Below, in pieces: positions 1-8,511 of a DNA stretch of 48,536 nucleotides. The DNA comes from Gammaproteobacteria bacterium. Its GTDB lineage: Bacteria; Pseudomonadota; Gammaproteobacteria; HyVt-429. Made by a program: the position numbers and the translations under genes. How positions within the stretch are numbered: the first letter of the stretch is position 1; every line of letters begins with the position of its first letter. Below the pieces are notes generated by a model, which saw only the letters and a program-made list of their open reading frames with translations, made no database searches and was not told where the DNA came from. The DNA is taken from positions 1 through 48,536 of the forward strand of contig JAJDOE010000100.1 of assembly GCA_022340345.1 (NCBI GenBank). The letters run 5' to 3'.

Positions 1-1259
1 TGTTGGAATTTGAGCTGTTGTTGCACGCGGCCATCGGTGGAAACGGCCGCCAGTACGCCCCGCCCATCCCGCTCGGACGCGTACAGGATCATCTGGCCGT
101 TGGGGGCAAAGCTCGGCGACTCATCATACGGACCCCCGGTAAGCGCGTGCAGCGCCCGCGAAGCCAGGTGCAGGACCGCCACCCGCGTACTTCCCGAGCC
201 CTGCTCGCCGTGCACCAGCGTCAGCGTCTGGCCATCCGCCGAGAACATCGGGCGGGTATTGTAGCGGCCCTGAAAGGTCAGGCGCTCGACATTATTTCCG
301 TCCTTGTCCATGCGATACAGCTGGGGCGTGCCGGCGCGGTCGGAGGTGAACACCAGGGAGCGTCCATCCGGCGACCAGGCCGGTTCAGTATCGATGGCGT
401 GGTGCCGGGTCAGGCGCGCCAGGGCGCCGCTTGCCAGGGTGTACCGATAGATCTCCGGGTTACCGTCGCGGGACAGCACCAGTGCCAGTTCGCGTCCGTT
501 GGGGGCCCAGGCCGGGGCGCTGTTGAGGCCATCGAAGGCGGCGATGCGCTTGCGGGTACGCGCGGCGATATCCTGAACGAATACCATCGACCGCTTCTTC
601 TCGAACGACACGTACGCAAGGTAACGACCATCCGGCGACCAGGCCGGAGACATAATGGGCTCGCTGGATTCCAGGATGGAGCGCGGGTTGTACCCGTCCG
701 AGTCCGCCAGGTACAGCAGGTACTGCTGTCGCGGCGCCTGTCCCTGGGCGGTGACATAGGCGATGCGGGTATCGAAAGCGCCGGGCTGGTTAAGCATCTT
801 CTCGTAGATGATATCCGCGATCTGGTGCGCGACCCGGCGTAGCTGACCGGCGCTCACCTGGTACCGATAACCGGCGAGCTGGCTACCCTTATAGGCATCC
901 AGCAACTGGAACTGCACTGAGTAATTGCCGCCGCCCGATGCGCGCACCCGGCCAACCACGACCGCGTCAACCTTGATCAGTTGCCAGTTCTTGAACTTCA
1001 CCTGGGCTGCCTCGTGGGGCATGGCCAGAAAGTCGGCCTGCTCGCGGGCTTCGAATCGACCGCTTCGCACCAGGTCCGCCTTGATCACCGCGGCAACGTC
1101 CTGGGGAAGGGGTGGCTCGCCCGGATCAGAAAACGGCACGATGGCGATGGGGATGCCGCGCTCCACGCCACTGGTGATGGTGATCTCCAGGTCCGCGCTG
1201 GCATTCCCCGCCGCAACCAGCAAGGCCAGCGATCCGGCAACAACTCTCCAATACTTCAC
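1..1259 (-). CDS. tolB: TolB, periplasmic beta-propeller of Tol-Pal (3' end outside window)
   Basis: TolB is the periplasmic partner of Pal and TolA in the Tol-Pal system, which constricts the outer membrane at division. The reading begins at GTG 1259, four bases past the tolA stop, with a signal peptide (short basic start, hydrophobic run ending in NASA/D). An N-terminal domain of about 150 residues precedes repeated WD40-like blades, each with the TolB signature of the W-S-P-D-G or S-x-D-G type (for example PAWSPDG, MFSADG, SFAPNG). About 419 codons are visible and the family is near 430 residues, so only the last residues and probably pal are missing. It is the last visible gene of the ybgC-tolQRAB cluster. 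Identification is firm; GTG is the only start that keeps the signal peptide. Confidence 0.96.
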   Translation of the reverse strand, partial: MKYWRVVAGSLALLVAAGNASADLEITITSGVERGIPIAIVPFSDPGEPPLPQDVAAVIKADLVRSGRFEAREQADFLAMPHEAAQVKFKNWQLIKVDAVVVGRVRASGGGNYSVQFQLLDAYKGSQLAGYRYQVSAGQLRRVAHQIADIIYEKMLNQPGAFDTRIAYVTAQGQAPRQQYLLYLADSDGYNPRSILESSEPIMSPAWSPDGRYLAYVSFEKKRSMVFVQDIAARTRKRIAAFDGLNSAPAWAPNGRELALVLSRDGNPEIYRYTLASGALARLTRHHAIDTEPAWSPDGRSLVFTSDRAGTPQLYRMDKDGNNVERLTFQGRYNTRPMFSADGQTLTLVHGEQGSGSTRVAVLHLASRALHALTGGPYDESPSFAPNGQMILYASERDGRGVLAAVSTDGRVQQQLKFQ

Positions 1260-1262
1260 GGG

Positions 1263-2111
1263 CTACCCCTGTTTGCTCGGGTCAAAAGTGAAAACGATGG
1301 ATTCCTTGCGTAGCAACCGGGCCAGCGCCGGGTCCGATGGCAATGGCAACGGCGAGGACCGGTAGACCGCGTATTCGACGGACCGGTCGAAAGCGGCGTT
1401 GCCGCTGCTCAGCACCACCGCCGCATTGAGCACCTCGCCACCCGGCGTCAGGCGCACCCGCACCTTGCTCACCATATTCAGGGCGTTGGGCGGCTGGTTC
1501 CAGTGTCTGCGCACATGCTGCTGGATCATCGGGATGAACCGGTCCAGCGCAGACATCGCCTGGCGCTGCTGCTGCTCCGCGGCCAGCTGCTCCTGCATAT
1601 CTTCCGCCGCCTGCTTTTTCTCGTCGGCCTTCTTCTTTTCCAGCGCCGCCTGGCGTTCCTTCTGCTTGCGTTTCTTTTCCGCCGCCAGCTTGCGTTCTTT
1701 TTCCGCCTCGGCCTTGCGCTGCTTCTCCAGCGTTGCCAGGCGTTGCTGTTCCGCCTTGCGCTCTTTTTCCAGCTTCTGCTTGTCGGCCTTGAGTTTCGCC
1801 AGATGCTTTTCCTCGGCCTTGCGTTTGCTCTCCGCCTGGCGCGCATCGCTGAGCAGCTTTTTCAGTCGTTGCTGCTGCTCGGCTTCCTTTTTTTCCCGCA
1901 CAAGCTCCTTCTGCTTGAGCTTGCTGATTTCCTTTTCCACCTCGCCGGCGTCGACCACGCTGGCCTGCACCACCGGCTCGGTGACGGGTTTCGCCGCTGC
2001 ACCGGCGGGCTTCGCATGCCAGTCGAAGCTCATCGCCAGCACAGCCAGCACCACCACGTGTACCGCCACCGCCAGCAGTATCGCGCGCGTGTTGCGCAGG
2101 AAATCGCGCAC
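1263..2111 (-). CDS. tolA: TolA, inner-membrane-anchored energy transducer of Tol-Pal
   Basis: TolA spans from the inner membrane to TolB/Pal and transmits the proton-motive force harvested by TolQR. The 282 residues show the expected three parts: a cytoplasmic stub and one membrane helix (about residues 9-29), a long Lys/Glu/Ala/Gln-rich coiled coil (about 55-180), and a globular TonB-like C-terminal domain (about 190-282). The start is GTG at 2111, three bases after the tolR stop. The stop lies three bases before the tolB GTG, so the genes are probably co-translated. The protein is shorter than E. coli TolA (about 420 residues) because the helical rod is shorter, which is common in this class. 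No anomalies seen. Confidence 0.96.
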   Translation of the reverse strand: MRDFLRNTRAILLAVAVHVVVLAVLAMSFDWHAKPAGAAAKPVTEPVVQASVVDAGEVEKEISKLKQKELVREKKEAEQQQRLKKLLSDARQAESKRKAEEKHLAKLKADKQKLEKERKAEQQRLATLEKQRKAEAEKERKLAAEKKRKQKERQAALEKKKADEKKQAAEDMQEQLAAEQQQRQAMSALDRFIPMIQQHVRRHWNQPPNALNMVSKVRVRLTPGGEVLNAAVVLSSGNAAFDRSVEYAVYRSSPLPLPSDPALARLLRKESIVFTFDPSKQG

Positions 2112-2114
2112 CGC

Positions 2115-2531
2115 TCAACTGCCCTCCGGGGACTCGGTTACCAGGCCCACCTTGGGAACACCCGCCTGTTGCAGGCTGACCATGGCCCGCACCACCTGCT
2201 CGTAGCGGGCCTGGTGATCACCCCGCACCAGAAATTTGGTTTCCGAGCTGAATTTCAATACTGCTGCCGCCTTGGCCATTAACTCCGCATCCGTGGACGC
2301 CTTGTCGTCTTCGTTGACCCACAATTCCCCGTCCTTGGTAACCGTTACGATGAATGGCAACTGCTCCTCCGATTCGATCGGCTTCGCGCTGGCCTTTACC
2401 AGGTCCACCTGCACGCCTTCGGTCAGCAGCGGCGCGGTGATCATGAAGATCACCAGCAACACCAGCATTACGTCGATATAGGGGACCACGTTGATCTCGC
2501 CCATCAGACGCTTGCGGCGGGACCGGCTCAC
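2115..2531 (-). CDS. tolR: TolR, ExbD-type subunit of the Tol motor
   Basis: TolR forms the proton-driven motor with TolQ that energises TolA. The 138 residues contain the ExbD/TolR signature: a short basic N-terminus, a conserved EINVVPYIDVMLVLLVIFM segment carrying the membrane helix and its protonatable Asp (in YIDV), then a periplasmic domain. The start is a GTG at 2531 that overlaps the tolQ stop by four bases (GTGA). Size and motif are standard for the family. ExbD is the alternative reading, but flanking tolQ, tolA and tolB settle it as TolR. Confidence 0.97.
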   Translation of the reverse strand: MSRSRRKRLMGEINVVPYIDVMLVLLVIFMITAPLLTEGVQVDLVKASAKPIESEEQLPFIVTVTKDGELWVNEDDKASTDAELMAKAAAVLKFSSETKFLVRGDHQARYEQVVRAMVSLQQAGVPKVGLVTESPEGS

Positions 2532-3226
2532 CGCGGCCGAACCACCGCCTGGCGGTTCACAATAGACAGGAATTCTTCCATGAAAGTTTCGTAGCGGGTC
2601 GCCAGCCGGTCGATCTCCGTGGCATAGCGGTTATAGGCGATCACCGCCGGGATGGCCGCGAACAGGCCCATGGCGGTAGCGATCAGGGCCTCGGCGATAC
2701 CCGGAGCCACGCTGGCGATGCTCGCCTGCTGGGTCACCCCGAGGGCGCGAAACGAATTCATGATGCCCCAGACCGTGCCGAAAAGGCCGACGTAGGGACT
2801 GGTGGAGCCCACCGTGGCCAGAAACTGCAGCCGGTGTTCCATGCCGTCCATTTCGCGATTCAGGCTGGCGCGCATGGCGCGCTGCACGCCGTCGAGCATA
2901 TCGCTGCGTTCAATATCGCCTTTCTGGTTGAGGCGGCTGAATTCGCGGAAGCCGGAGACAAAGATGGCCCCCATGCCTCCGGGTTTGGTGCGCCGCTTGG
3001 ACCACTCGTCATGCAGCTGCGACAGGTCACCGCCGGACCAGAAACCGTCTTCGAAGCGGTCCGCCAGGCGGCGCACCGAGCGCAGCAGCGCCGACTTCTG
3101 GAAGATAACGATCCATGCGCCCAGCGACGCCAGCAACAGGAGACCCATGACCAGCTGCACCAGGAAACTGGCCTGCACCACCAGCTGCCACATGGAGACC
3201 GCGTCGGGAGAAATATTTACATCCAT
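2528..3226 (-). CDS. tolQ: TolQ, ExbB/MotA-type proton channel subunit
   Basis: TolQ is the three-helix inner-membrane channel protein that pairs with TolR and TolA. Of its 232 residues, one helix lies near residues 15-40 and two more near 130-200, separated by a cytoplasmic loop. The family-typical stretch with GSTSPYVGLFGTVWGIMN (about residue 140) is present. ATG at 3226 is the start, followed by MDVNISPDAVS, which fits TolQ proteins. A gap of 72 bases separates it from ybgC upstream; I see no clear promoter or Shine-Dalgarno sequence there. The next gene, tolR, overlaps by four bases. Confidence 0.96.
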   Translation of the reverse strand: MDVNISPDAVSMWQLVVQASFLVQLVMGLLLLASLGAWIVIFQKSALLRSVRRLADRFEDGFWSGGDLSQLHDEWSKRRTKPGGMGAIFVSGFREFSRLNQKGDIERSDMLDGVQRAMRASLNREMDGMEHRLQFLATVGSTSPYVGLFGTVWGIMNSFRALGVTQQASIASVAPGIAEALIATAMGLFAAIPAVIAYNRYATEIDRLATRYETFMEEFLSIVNRQAVVRPR

Positions 3227-3298
3227 GGACGTTGCCGCGATTCGAGCGCGACGCGCTGCCGCGCGCGCCTCGTTCGCGCAATGGGATTCAGTTGCATG

Positions 3299-3703
3299 TC
3301 ATGTTTTTTCCAGTTGCTGACGGATCGCGTCGGGAATGGCTTTTGGCACGCCGTCCACCGTCACCGAGGCAAGCTTCACCCGCGCACGACACAATTCGTC
3401 ACTCCCGTGTTGAACCACCTGCCGCAGGACCATGCTGACCCGGCCCAGGCGTTCCAGCGTTACGGATACCTCGAGGCGATCATTGAGACGCGCCGGCTGG
3501 AGGAAGTCGATCTGCACGGAGCGCACAACAAACAACAGGCCGAAGCGGGGGACGAGCTGGTCGATCTCGAAGCCGCAGGCATTCAGCCACTCGGTGCGCA
3601 CGCGTTCCATGAAGCGCAGGTAGTTGGCGTAGTATACAACCCCCGCTGCATCGGTATCCTCGTAGTACACCCGGACCGGCAGCGAATAGCCAACGTTCGT
3701 CAC
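3299..3703 (-). CDS. ybgC: YbgC-type acyl-CoA thioesterase (hotdog fold)
   Basis: This is a hotdog-fold thioesterase of the 4-hydroxybenzoyl-CoA thioesterase family that hydrolyses acyl-CoA esters and is routinely encoded first in tol-pal clusters. The 134 residues contain the signature [20 protein letters not shown], with the catalytic Asp of the Y-x-D-T-D motif near residue 16, and the following RFMERVR. The start is GTG 3703, overlapping the ruvB stop by four bases. Length equals that of E. coli YbgC. Its link to Tol-Pal is by gene neighbourhood; a direct role in phospholipid handling is inferred in the literature, not from this sequence. Confidence 0.94.
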   Translation of the reverse strand: MTNVGYSLPVRVYYEDTDAAGVVYYANYLRFMERVRTEWLNACGFEIDQLVPRFGLLFVVRSVQIDFLQPARLNDRLEVSVTLERLGRVSMVLRQVVQHGSDELCRARVKLASVTVDGVPKAIPDAIRQQLEKT

Positions 3704-4752
3704 TCGCCGCCCTGGCCCGCGGCGCCGGTGTCGAAGATCTGCCCCTGGGAACCGGCGGCCGGCTCCAGGCCGAAATGCCGCCAGGCTCCCGCCGTGGCCA
3801 CGCGCCCCCGCGGCGTGCGCGCCAGGAAGCCCTGCTGGATCAGGAACGGCTCCAGCACGTCTTCGATGGTGCCGCGCTCCTCGCCAATGGCAGCCGACAG
3901 GCTGTCCAGCCCCACCGGACCACCACCGAAATTGTCGATGATGGTGCGCAGCAGGCGCCGGTCCTGTACGTCCAGCCCGCGCTCATCGACTTCCAGGGTA
4001 TCCAGGGCACGGGCCGCGATGGCGGCGGTCAACCGTCCGTCGCCATCAATCTCGGCGAAATCGCGCACCCGCCGCAACAGGCGGTTGGCAATGCGTGGCG
4101 TGCCGCGGGAACGACTGGCGATGGCCTTGATTCCGTCCTCCTCGAACGGGATCCCCAGGATTCCGGCGGAACGCGACAGGATCGATGCCAGGTGCCCGGT
4201 TTCATAAAACTCCAGCCGATGCACAATGCCAAACCGGTCCCGGAGTGGCGAGGTCAGCAACCCCGCGCGGGTAGTGGCCCCGACCAGGGTAAAGGGTGGC
4301 AGGCTGAGCTTGATCGAGCGCGCCGCCGGCCCTTCTCCGATGAGAATGTCGATCTGGAAATCCTCCAGCGCCGGATACAGAATCTCCTCGACCATGGGCG
4401 AGAGCCGGTGAATCTCGTCCACGAACAGCACGTCGCCCTCGTCCAGGTTGGTGAGCATCGCCGCCAGGTCGCCGGGGCGCTCCAGCACCGGCCCGGAGGT
4501 GTGGCGCATGTTGACGTCGAGCTCGCGGGCAATGATATGCGCCAGGCTGGTCTTGCCCAGCCCCGGAGGACCGAACAACAGCACATGGTCCAGGGCTTCC
4601 TTGCGCTGGCGTGCGGCCTGGATGAAAACCGCCATCTGTTCCTTGATCGGTTCCTGGCCGACGAAATCCGCCAGCCGCTCCGGCCGCAGGCTGCGGTCCA
4701 GCGCCGGTTCCCCGGCAACGGTACCGGGATGGACCGCTCGTTCGTCGTTCAT
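3700..4752 (-). CDS. ruvB: RuvB, Holliday junction branch-migration helicase
   Basis: RuvB is the hexameric AAA+ motor that drives branch migration of Holliday junctions together with RuvA. In its 350 residues the Walker A loop GPPGLGKTS lies at 61-69, Walker B with FVDEIHRL follows, then sensor 1 (VGATTRAG) and an arginine-finger region (SPLRDRFG). A winged-helix DNA-binding domain closes the protein with the family-typical [20 protein letters not shown] 4752 overlaps the ruvA stop (ATGA). The C-terminal tail after about residue 335 is Gly/Ala-rich and not conserved. Order ruvC-ruvA-ruvB is the standard resolvasome operon. Confidence 0.98.
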   Translation of the reverse strand: MNDERAVHPGTVAGEPALDRSLRPERLADFVGQEPIKEQMAVFIQAARQRKEALDHVLLFGPPGLGKTSLAHIIARELDVNMRHTSGPVLERPGDLAAMLTNLDEGDVLFVDEIHRLSPMVEEILYPALEDFQIDILIGEGPAARSIKLSLPPFTLVGATTRAGLLTSPLRDRFGIVHRLEFYETGHLASILSRSAGILGIPFEEDGIKAIASRSRGTPRIANRLLRRVRDFAEIDGDGRLTAAIAARALDTLEVDERGLDVQDRRLLRTIIDNFGGGPVGLDSLSAAIGEERGTIEDVLEPFLIQQGFLARTPRGRVATAGAWRHFGLEPAAGSQGQIFDTGAAGQGGE

Positions 4753-5345
4753 TTGCTTCCCCCCGCCACAACTTTGAGTGCCTGGCGGATCAGGTCTTCG
4801 CTGCTGGCGCCGTCTGCCCCCAGACCCAGTACCGCGCGGCGCGCCTCGGCGGGCCGGTAGCCCAGCGATACCAGGGCGCTGATCGCCTCGTAGGCGGGGT
4901 CGGTGGAAACCGGCATGCCGTCGCCAATGCCCGCCGTCCCAGCGGCGCCCAGACGATCGCGCAACTCCACCACCAGCCGTTGGGCGGTCTTACGGCCGAT
5001 ACCCGGCACCCGCACCAGCCGGTCCACGTCCTCGCTGGCCATGCAGGCGAAAAATTCCTCGGTGCTCATTCCCGACAGGATCGCCAGCGCGACCCGCGGC
5101 CCTACGCCACTCACCTTGAGCAAGTTACGAAACAGGTTGCGCTGGGTCTCCCGCGAGAACCCGTACAACAGCTGGGCATCCTCACGCACCACCAGGTGCG
5201 TATGAAGCAATACCTCGCTGCCGGTCTCGGGCAGATCGTAGAACGTGGTCATGGGCGCCTCGATCTCGTACCCCACGCCATTCACGTCCAGAAGCAGGGT
5301 CGGGGCCTTTTTATCGACCAGCTTTCCGGTCAGCCGGCCGATCAT
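4749..5345 (-). CDS. ruvA: RuvA, Holliday junction binding subunit
   Basis: RuvA binds the four-way junction as a tetramer and recruits RuvB. I place the start at ATG 5345, giving 198 residues and beginning [13 protein letters not shown], as in nearly all RuvA proteins. A longer in-frame reading up to 5402 exists but would overlap ruvC much further. The start overlaps the ruvC stop in ATGA. An N-terminal OB fold, two helix-hairpin-helix motifs (around [18 protein letters not shown] and [19 protein letters not shown]) and a C-terminal three-helix domain that contacts RuvB ([19 protein letters not shown]) are all recognisable. Confidence 0.97.
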   Translation of the reverse strand: MIGRLTGKLVDKKAPTLLLDVNGVGYEIEAPMTTFYDLPETGSEVLLHTHLVVREDAQLLYGFSRETQRNLFRNLLKVSGVGPRVALAILSGMSTEEFFACMASEDVDRLVRVPGIGRKTAQRLVVELRDRLGAAGTAGIGDGMPVSTDPAYEAISALVSLGYRPAEARRAVLGLGADGASSEDLIRQALKVVAGGSK

Positions 5346-5842
5346 GACGACCCGGCCCGCCGCGCCAGGCGCGCGGCCCCCTGGATGCTGTGGATGTGAC
5401 AAATGGCGCAGGCCAGCGCGTCCGCCGCGTCCTCTGCCGGCGCCTCGCGCAGCCCCAGCAACAGCCGCACCATGTGCTGCACCTGGGTCTTGTCGGCGCG
5501 CCCGGTGCCCACCACCGCGAGCTTGATTTCGCGAGGCGCGTATTCCGCCAGTTCCAGGCCGCCCTGGGCGGCGGCGCAGATGGCCGCCCCGCGGGCCTGG
5601 CCCAGAGTCAGCGCGGAGGCCGGGTTACGGGAAACAAACACCTGCTCCACCGCCACCAGCTCGGGGCGGTGCCGGGCAATCAGTTCCGTCAGGCCGTCGA
5701 AGATCGCTTTCAGTCGTCCCGGCAGGGGTCCGCCCCCCAGGCGCAGGTCGCCAAAGGCGAGTGCCTTCAGCTGGTTACCCGAGGTCTCCACAAAGCCGTA
5801 GCCAGTGCAGCGTGATCCGGGATCAATGCCCAACACACGCAT
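5342..5842 (-). CDS. ruvC: RuvC, Holliday junction resolvase
   Basis: RuvC is the RNase H-fold endonuclease that cuts Holliday junctions symmetrically. The 166 residues keep the four acidic catalytic positions: D7 in GIDPG, E66 in VAVEQVF, and D138 and D141 in EDAADALACAICH. The start is ATG 5842, three bases after the yebC stop. The 3' end overlaps ruvA. Length is slightly under E. coli RuvC (173). The order yebC-ruvC-ruvA-ruvB is typical for gammaproteobacteria. Confidence 0.97.
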   Translation of the reverse strand: MRVLGIDPGSRCTGYGFVETSGNQLKALAFGDLRLGGGPLPGRLKAIFDGLTELIARHRPELVAVEQVFVSRNPASALTLGQARGAAICAAAQGGLELAEYAPREIKLAVVGTGRADKTQVQHMVRLLLGLREAPAEDAADALACAICHIHSIQGAARLARRAGSS

Positions 5843-5845
5843 GCG

Positions 5846-6595
5846 TCAGCCGGCGGCCTCCTCGAGGGCCTGGTCCGCGATGTCGGCGTTGGTAAACACC
5901 TCCTGGGTATCGTCCAGTTCCTCCAGGGCGTCCAGCAGGCGCAGGATTTTTTCGGAGTCGTCCGTATCCAGCCCCACCTCGGTGGTCGGCCGCTGCACCA
6001 ATTCCGCCTGCTCGGCCTCGAAACCAGCCGCCTTCAGGGCATCGCGCACTGCGTGGAACCCATCGGCCGGTGTGACGACCTCCACGCGTCCATCGTCCTG
6101 GGTCTCCACATCCTCGGCGCCGGCGCCCGCCGCCACCTCCATGACCGCCTCCTCGTCGCTGCCGGCCGGTAGCTGGATGATGCCCACGCGCTCGAACAGG
6201 TAAGCCACCGAGCCGTCGGTCCCCAGGTTGCCACCGTGCTTGGAAAACGCATGGCGAACCTCGCTGACAGTGCGCTTGTGGTTGTCGGTGGTGCATTCCA
6301 CCAGCACCGCGGCGCCGCCCGGGCCGTAGCCCTCGTAGCGGACCTCGTCGTAGGAGACGCCCTCGAGCTCGCCGGTGCCGCGAGCGATGGCGCGATCCAC
6401 ATTCTCGCGGGTCATGTTGTTGGCAAATGCCTTGTCGATGGCCGTGCGCAAACGCGGGTTTCCGGCCGGGTCGCCACCACCGTTGCGTGCCGCTACCGTG
6501 ATCTCGCGGATCAGCTTGGTAAAAAGCTTGCCACGCCTGACATCCTGGGCGCCTTTGCGAAACCGGATGTTCGCCCACTTGCTGTGTCCCGCCAT
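5846..6595 (-). CDS. yebC: YebC/PmpR family protein (TACO1-like)
   Basis: YebC-family proteins have been described as transcriptional regulators (PmpR) and more recently as translation factors acting on ribosomes stalled at difficult stretches; which role applies here cannot be read from the sequence. The start is ATG 6595, giving 249 residues that begin [18 protein letters not shown], the family hallmark. An upstream in-frame extension to 6709 lacks homologous content and crosses the leader, so I reject it. The three-domain protein is full length and contains the conserved [17 protein letters not shown] stretch. A possible own promoter and a structured leader lie just upstream (separate entries), and the upstream peptidase reading overlaps its first 85 bases. 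There is no good Shine-Dalgarno sequence; a run of six U lies six bases before the ATG. Confidence 0.95.
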   Translation of the reverse strand: MAGHSKWANIRFRKGAQDVRRGKLFTKLIREITVAARNGGGDPAGNPRLRTAIDKAFANNMTRENVDRAIARGTGELEGVSYDEVRYEGYGPGGAAVLVECTTDNHKRTVSEVRHAFSKHGGNLGTDGSVAYLFERVGIIQLPAGSDEEAVMEVAAGAGAEDVETQDDGRVEVVTPADGFHAVRDALKAAGFEAEQAELVQRPTTEVGLDTDDSEKILRLLDALEELDDTQEVFTNADIADQALEEAAG

Positions 6596-8490
6596 GACTG
6601 AAAAAACCCGCCCGGAGTTGAAAAGCCGACCAATGTAGACGCGGGCGGATGCCCGCGAAGGCTGGAAACACATTCTAGCACCGCTACCGGGTCCCGGAAA
6701 TCTCGGCAATTCTGGCTTGCCGATATGGCGCCAGGCTGGCGGGCTGGCAGCGAACCGGTGGCATCCGGCCCGACGGTCGCGGCTCCGTGGAGAGAAAACC
6801 GGGGCGGTCGCGCTGGCGGTGGCGCCTGGCAGGCTACCGCGACGCTATCGCTGGCGGTACCGAGGCGCACCGTGCGCCCCGCCCGACAGGCCCGGTTCAC
6901 CCGCCGCCAGGCCACCTCGATGTCGTCGAGAGGCGTTTCGGCCACCTGTTCGATCACCAGTTCGCGGTTCAGCAGCGGACAATTCTCGATGGGCCGCGAC
7001 ACGAAACGGGTTTCCGAGCCGTTGAAGCTGTAGCGACCGCAGGCCTGGGAAAGCAGGTGCTCCACCAGGGCACGCGCCAGGCGATGCGTCCAGGCCGGGT
7101 CCGGAGGACCGGGCACCGTGGACAGGCGCAACCCGGCATGCAGCATGCCGGCCCGGGCGGCGGCGAATTTTGCCGGGCCGGTTGCCTCGACCAGCGCACG
7201 CATCGCCCGGCGGCTGCGCGAATCCACGCCGAATTCCCGGAGCAGGTCAAAATAGTCGGACTGGTCGTAGCGACCACCCGGGTCTTGCCGCGCGCGTTCG
7301 ACCAGTGCATGCCAGAAGCCAAACAGGTCCACCGGTGCTCCCGACCGCGCCAGTGCGGCCCCGGTCCACAGGGCCAGCAGGTGGCCGCAGGTATAAAATT
7401 GATGGAAGTGGCCACGCGCCGCCGCGCCACGCAGCGGCCGATCCCCGAGACCAAAGAAGCACTGGTTGATGGCTTCCGAGCGCTGCCGCCGCAACTCCTC
7501 CCCTTCCACCTGGCCCAGTTCGTGCAGCGCCGTCCAGGCCATGGCATCGGCACTGCCCTCGTGCATCCAGCTCTCCTCGATGTCCCGGTACTCTGCCAAC
7601 TGCCCGTTCCAGAAGTGGGCCGCCTCGTGGGCCAGCAGGTAATCGAAACGCTGGCCCGCCTCCGCGGATTTCTTTGCCCAGGCCGGGCCGCTGATCTGCA
7701 TCTGCAGCAAGCCGGCGAGGGCCCCGCCCACCATGCTGTAGCCCGGCCGGTCCGAGGCGTCGTAGGCAAGAAACACCAGAGGCTTCCACGGCAATTGGAG
7801 GCCAAATCGACGCCTGTAGTCATCGAACAATCGCGGCAGCAGGTCCAGTGCGCGCTGCCGAAGCCAGGCTGGAATTCCAGAGTCCACCACCGCCAGCAAA
7901 TGGTCGGTTTCAAGCGGCTCGCTGGCGCCGAAATAGATGAAGGTCCCGTCCCCCTCCGCTCCGGTATCCCATCGAAACGCATTCGCGTGCACGCGCCCGC
8001 GCACCACGGCCTGGGCGCCTGCGGGTAGCTGCACATCGAGCGTTGTCAGGTTCGGTGTCTGGTCCGGACTTGCATAGGCGGATTCGTCCGCCACGTCATG
8101 CAGGTACAGGTGGCCGGTATACACCAGCAGCCCGCCATCGGTGAAACGAACGAAGGCCTGGTACTCCTTGATCATGGGTTCGGTGTACACGTCGAACTCC
8201 GCGACGATTTGTTGCTGCGGCGTCGCCCCGGATTGCAATACCAGCAGCTGGGACTCCGCTTCCCGCTCCAGGGCGTAGCCGGGCGTAATCACCTGCCACT
8301 GCTTTTCGCGAAAAAAGTTGGCCGCCCGGGCGAAGCGCAGGCGCGCCGCCGGCCGCTCCAGCTGCCAGGTCACACGCCAGCGATCCGACGTCAACGGTTC
8401 CAGCCGGATGTGTGGTTCGCCACTGGCTTGGGAGTGCACCGGGAAAAACAGCGCCAGCAGGGCGGCAGAGCGGAACAGCAACTTCCCCAC
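6511..8490 (-). CDS. Exported M1-like (gluzincin) zinc metallopeptidase
   Basis: The protein of 659 residues begins (GTG 8490) with a signal peptide, [16 protein letters not shown]...SQASG, so it is probably periplasmic. It carries HEAAH at 288-292, exactly 18 residues, then E311 in [10 protein letters not shown], the HExxH-x18-E zinc site of family M1. The substrate loop that in M1 aminopeptidases reads GAMEN is absent; the corresponding stretch is [11 protein letters not shown] (about 250-260). A beta-rich N-terminal half precedes the catalytic domain and a helical region follows. The last 100 or so residues are low-complexity and Pro/Ser-rich and run through the yebC promoter and leader into yebC itself, so the true C-terminus may be earlier or there may be a frameshift. 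A neighbouring frame has stops at 6897-6899 and 6834-6836. The gene follows an MBOAT gene by 21 bases. Substrate unknown. Confidence 0.8.
   Translation of the reverse strand: MGKLLFRSAALLALFFPVHSQASGEPHIRLEPLTSDRWRVTWQLERPAARLRFARAANFFREKQWQVITPGYALEREAESQLLVLQSGATPQQQIVAEFDVYTEPMIKEYQAFVRFTDGGLLVYTGHLYLHDVADESAYASPDQTPNLTTLDVQLPAGAQAVVRGRVHANAFRWDTGAEGDGTFIYFGASEPLETDHLLAVVDSGIPAWLRQRALDLLPRLFDDYRRRFGLQLPWKPLVFLAYDASDRPGYSMVGGALAGLLQMQISGPAWAKKSAEAGQRFDYLLAHEAAHFWNGQLAEYRDIEESWMHEGSADAMAWTALHELGQVEGEELRRQRSEAINQCFFGLGDRPLRGAAARGHFHQFYTCGHLLALWTGAALARSGAPVDLFGFWHALVERARQDPGGRYDQSDYFDLLREFGVDSRSRRAMRALVEATGPAKFAAARAGMLHAGLRLSTVPGPPDPAWTHRLARALVEHLLSQACGRYSFNGSETRFVSRPIENCPLLNRELVIEQVAETPLDDIEVAWRRVNRACRAGRTVRLGTASDSVAVACQAPPPARPPRFSLHGAATVGPDATGSLPARQPGAISASQNCRDFRDPVAVLECVSSLRGHPPASTLVGFSTPGGFFQSWRDTASGRTSGFAKAPRMSGVASFLPS
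6601..6657 (-). promoter_or_regulatory. yebC leader with two mutually exclusive hairpins, attenuator-like
   Basis: On the minus strand the leader holds hairpin A, a 7-bp stem CGCGGGC/GCCCGCG around AUCC (6657-6640). Its 3' arm is also the 5' arm of hairpin B, CCGCCCG (6648-6642) pairing with CGGGCGG (6614-6608), extendable by a G-U and an A-U pair and followed directly by six U (6606-6601). B looks like an intrinsic terminator with a 27-base loop. A and B cannot form together, which is the geometry of an attenuator. The structure is seen by eye; function is inferred. Confidence 0.45.
6672..6680 (-). promoter_or_regulatory. Extended -10 promoter candidate for yebC-ruvCAB
   Basis: The minus strand reads TGC-TAGAAT, an extended -10 element with five of six TATAAT matches. 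No convincing -35 lies 16-18 bases upstream (the hexamer there reads TTTCCG), as is common for extended -10 promoters. Transcription would begin near 6665, giving a leader of about 70 bases that contains the alternative hairpins. Confidence 0.4.
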
Positions 8491-8511
8491 CGAAATCAGC
8501 CCGTTGCCACC

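Noticed and set aside
1399-2205. Plus-strand Ser/Cys/Ala-rich frame
   Set aside because: Mirror of the TolA coiled coil on the other strand; not a gene.
5346-5402. Longer N-terminus for RuvA
   Set aside because: RuvA proteins start MIGRL; the extension overlaps ruvC and has no family support.
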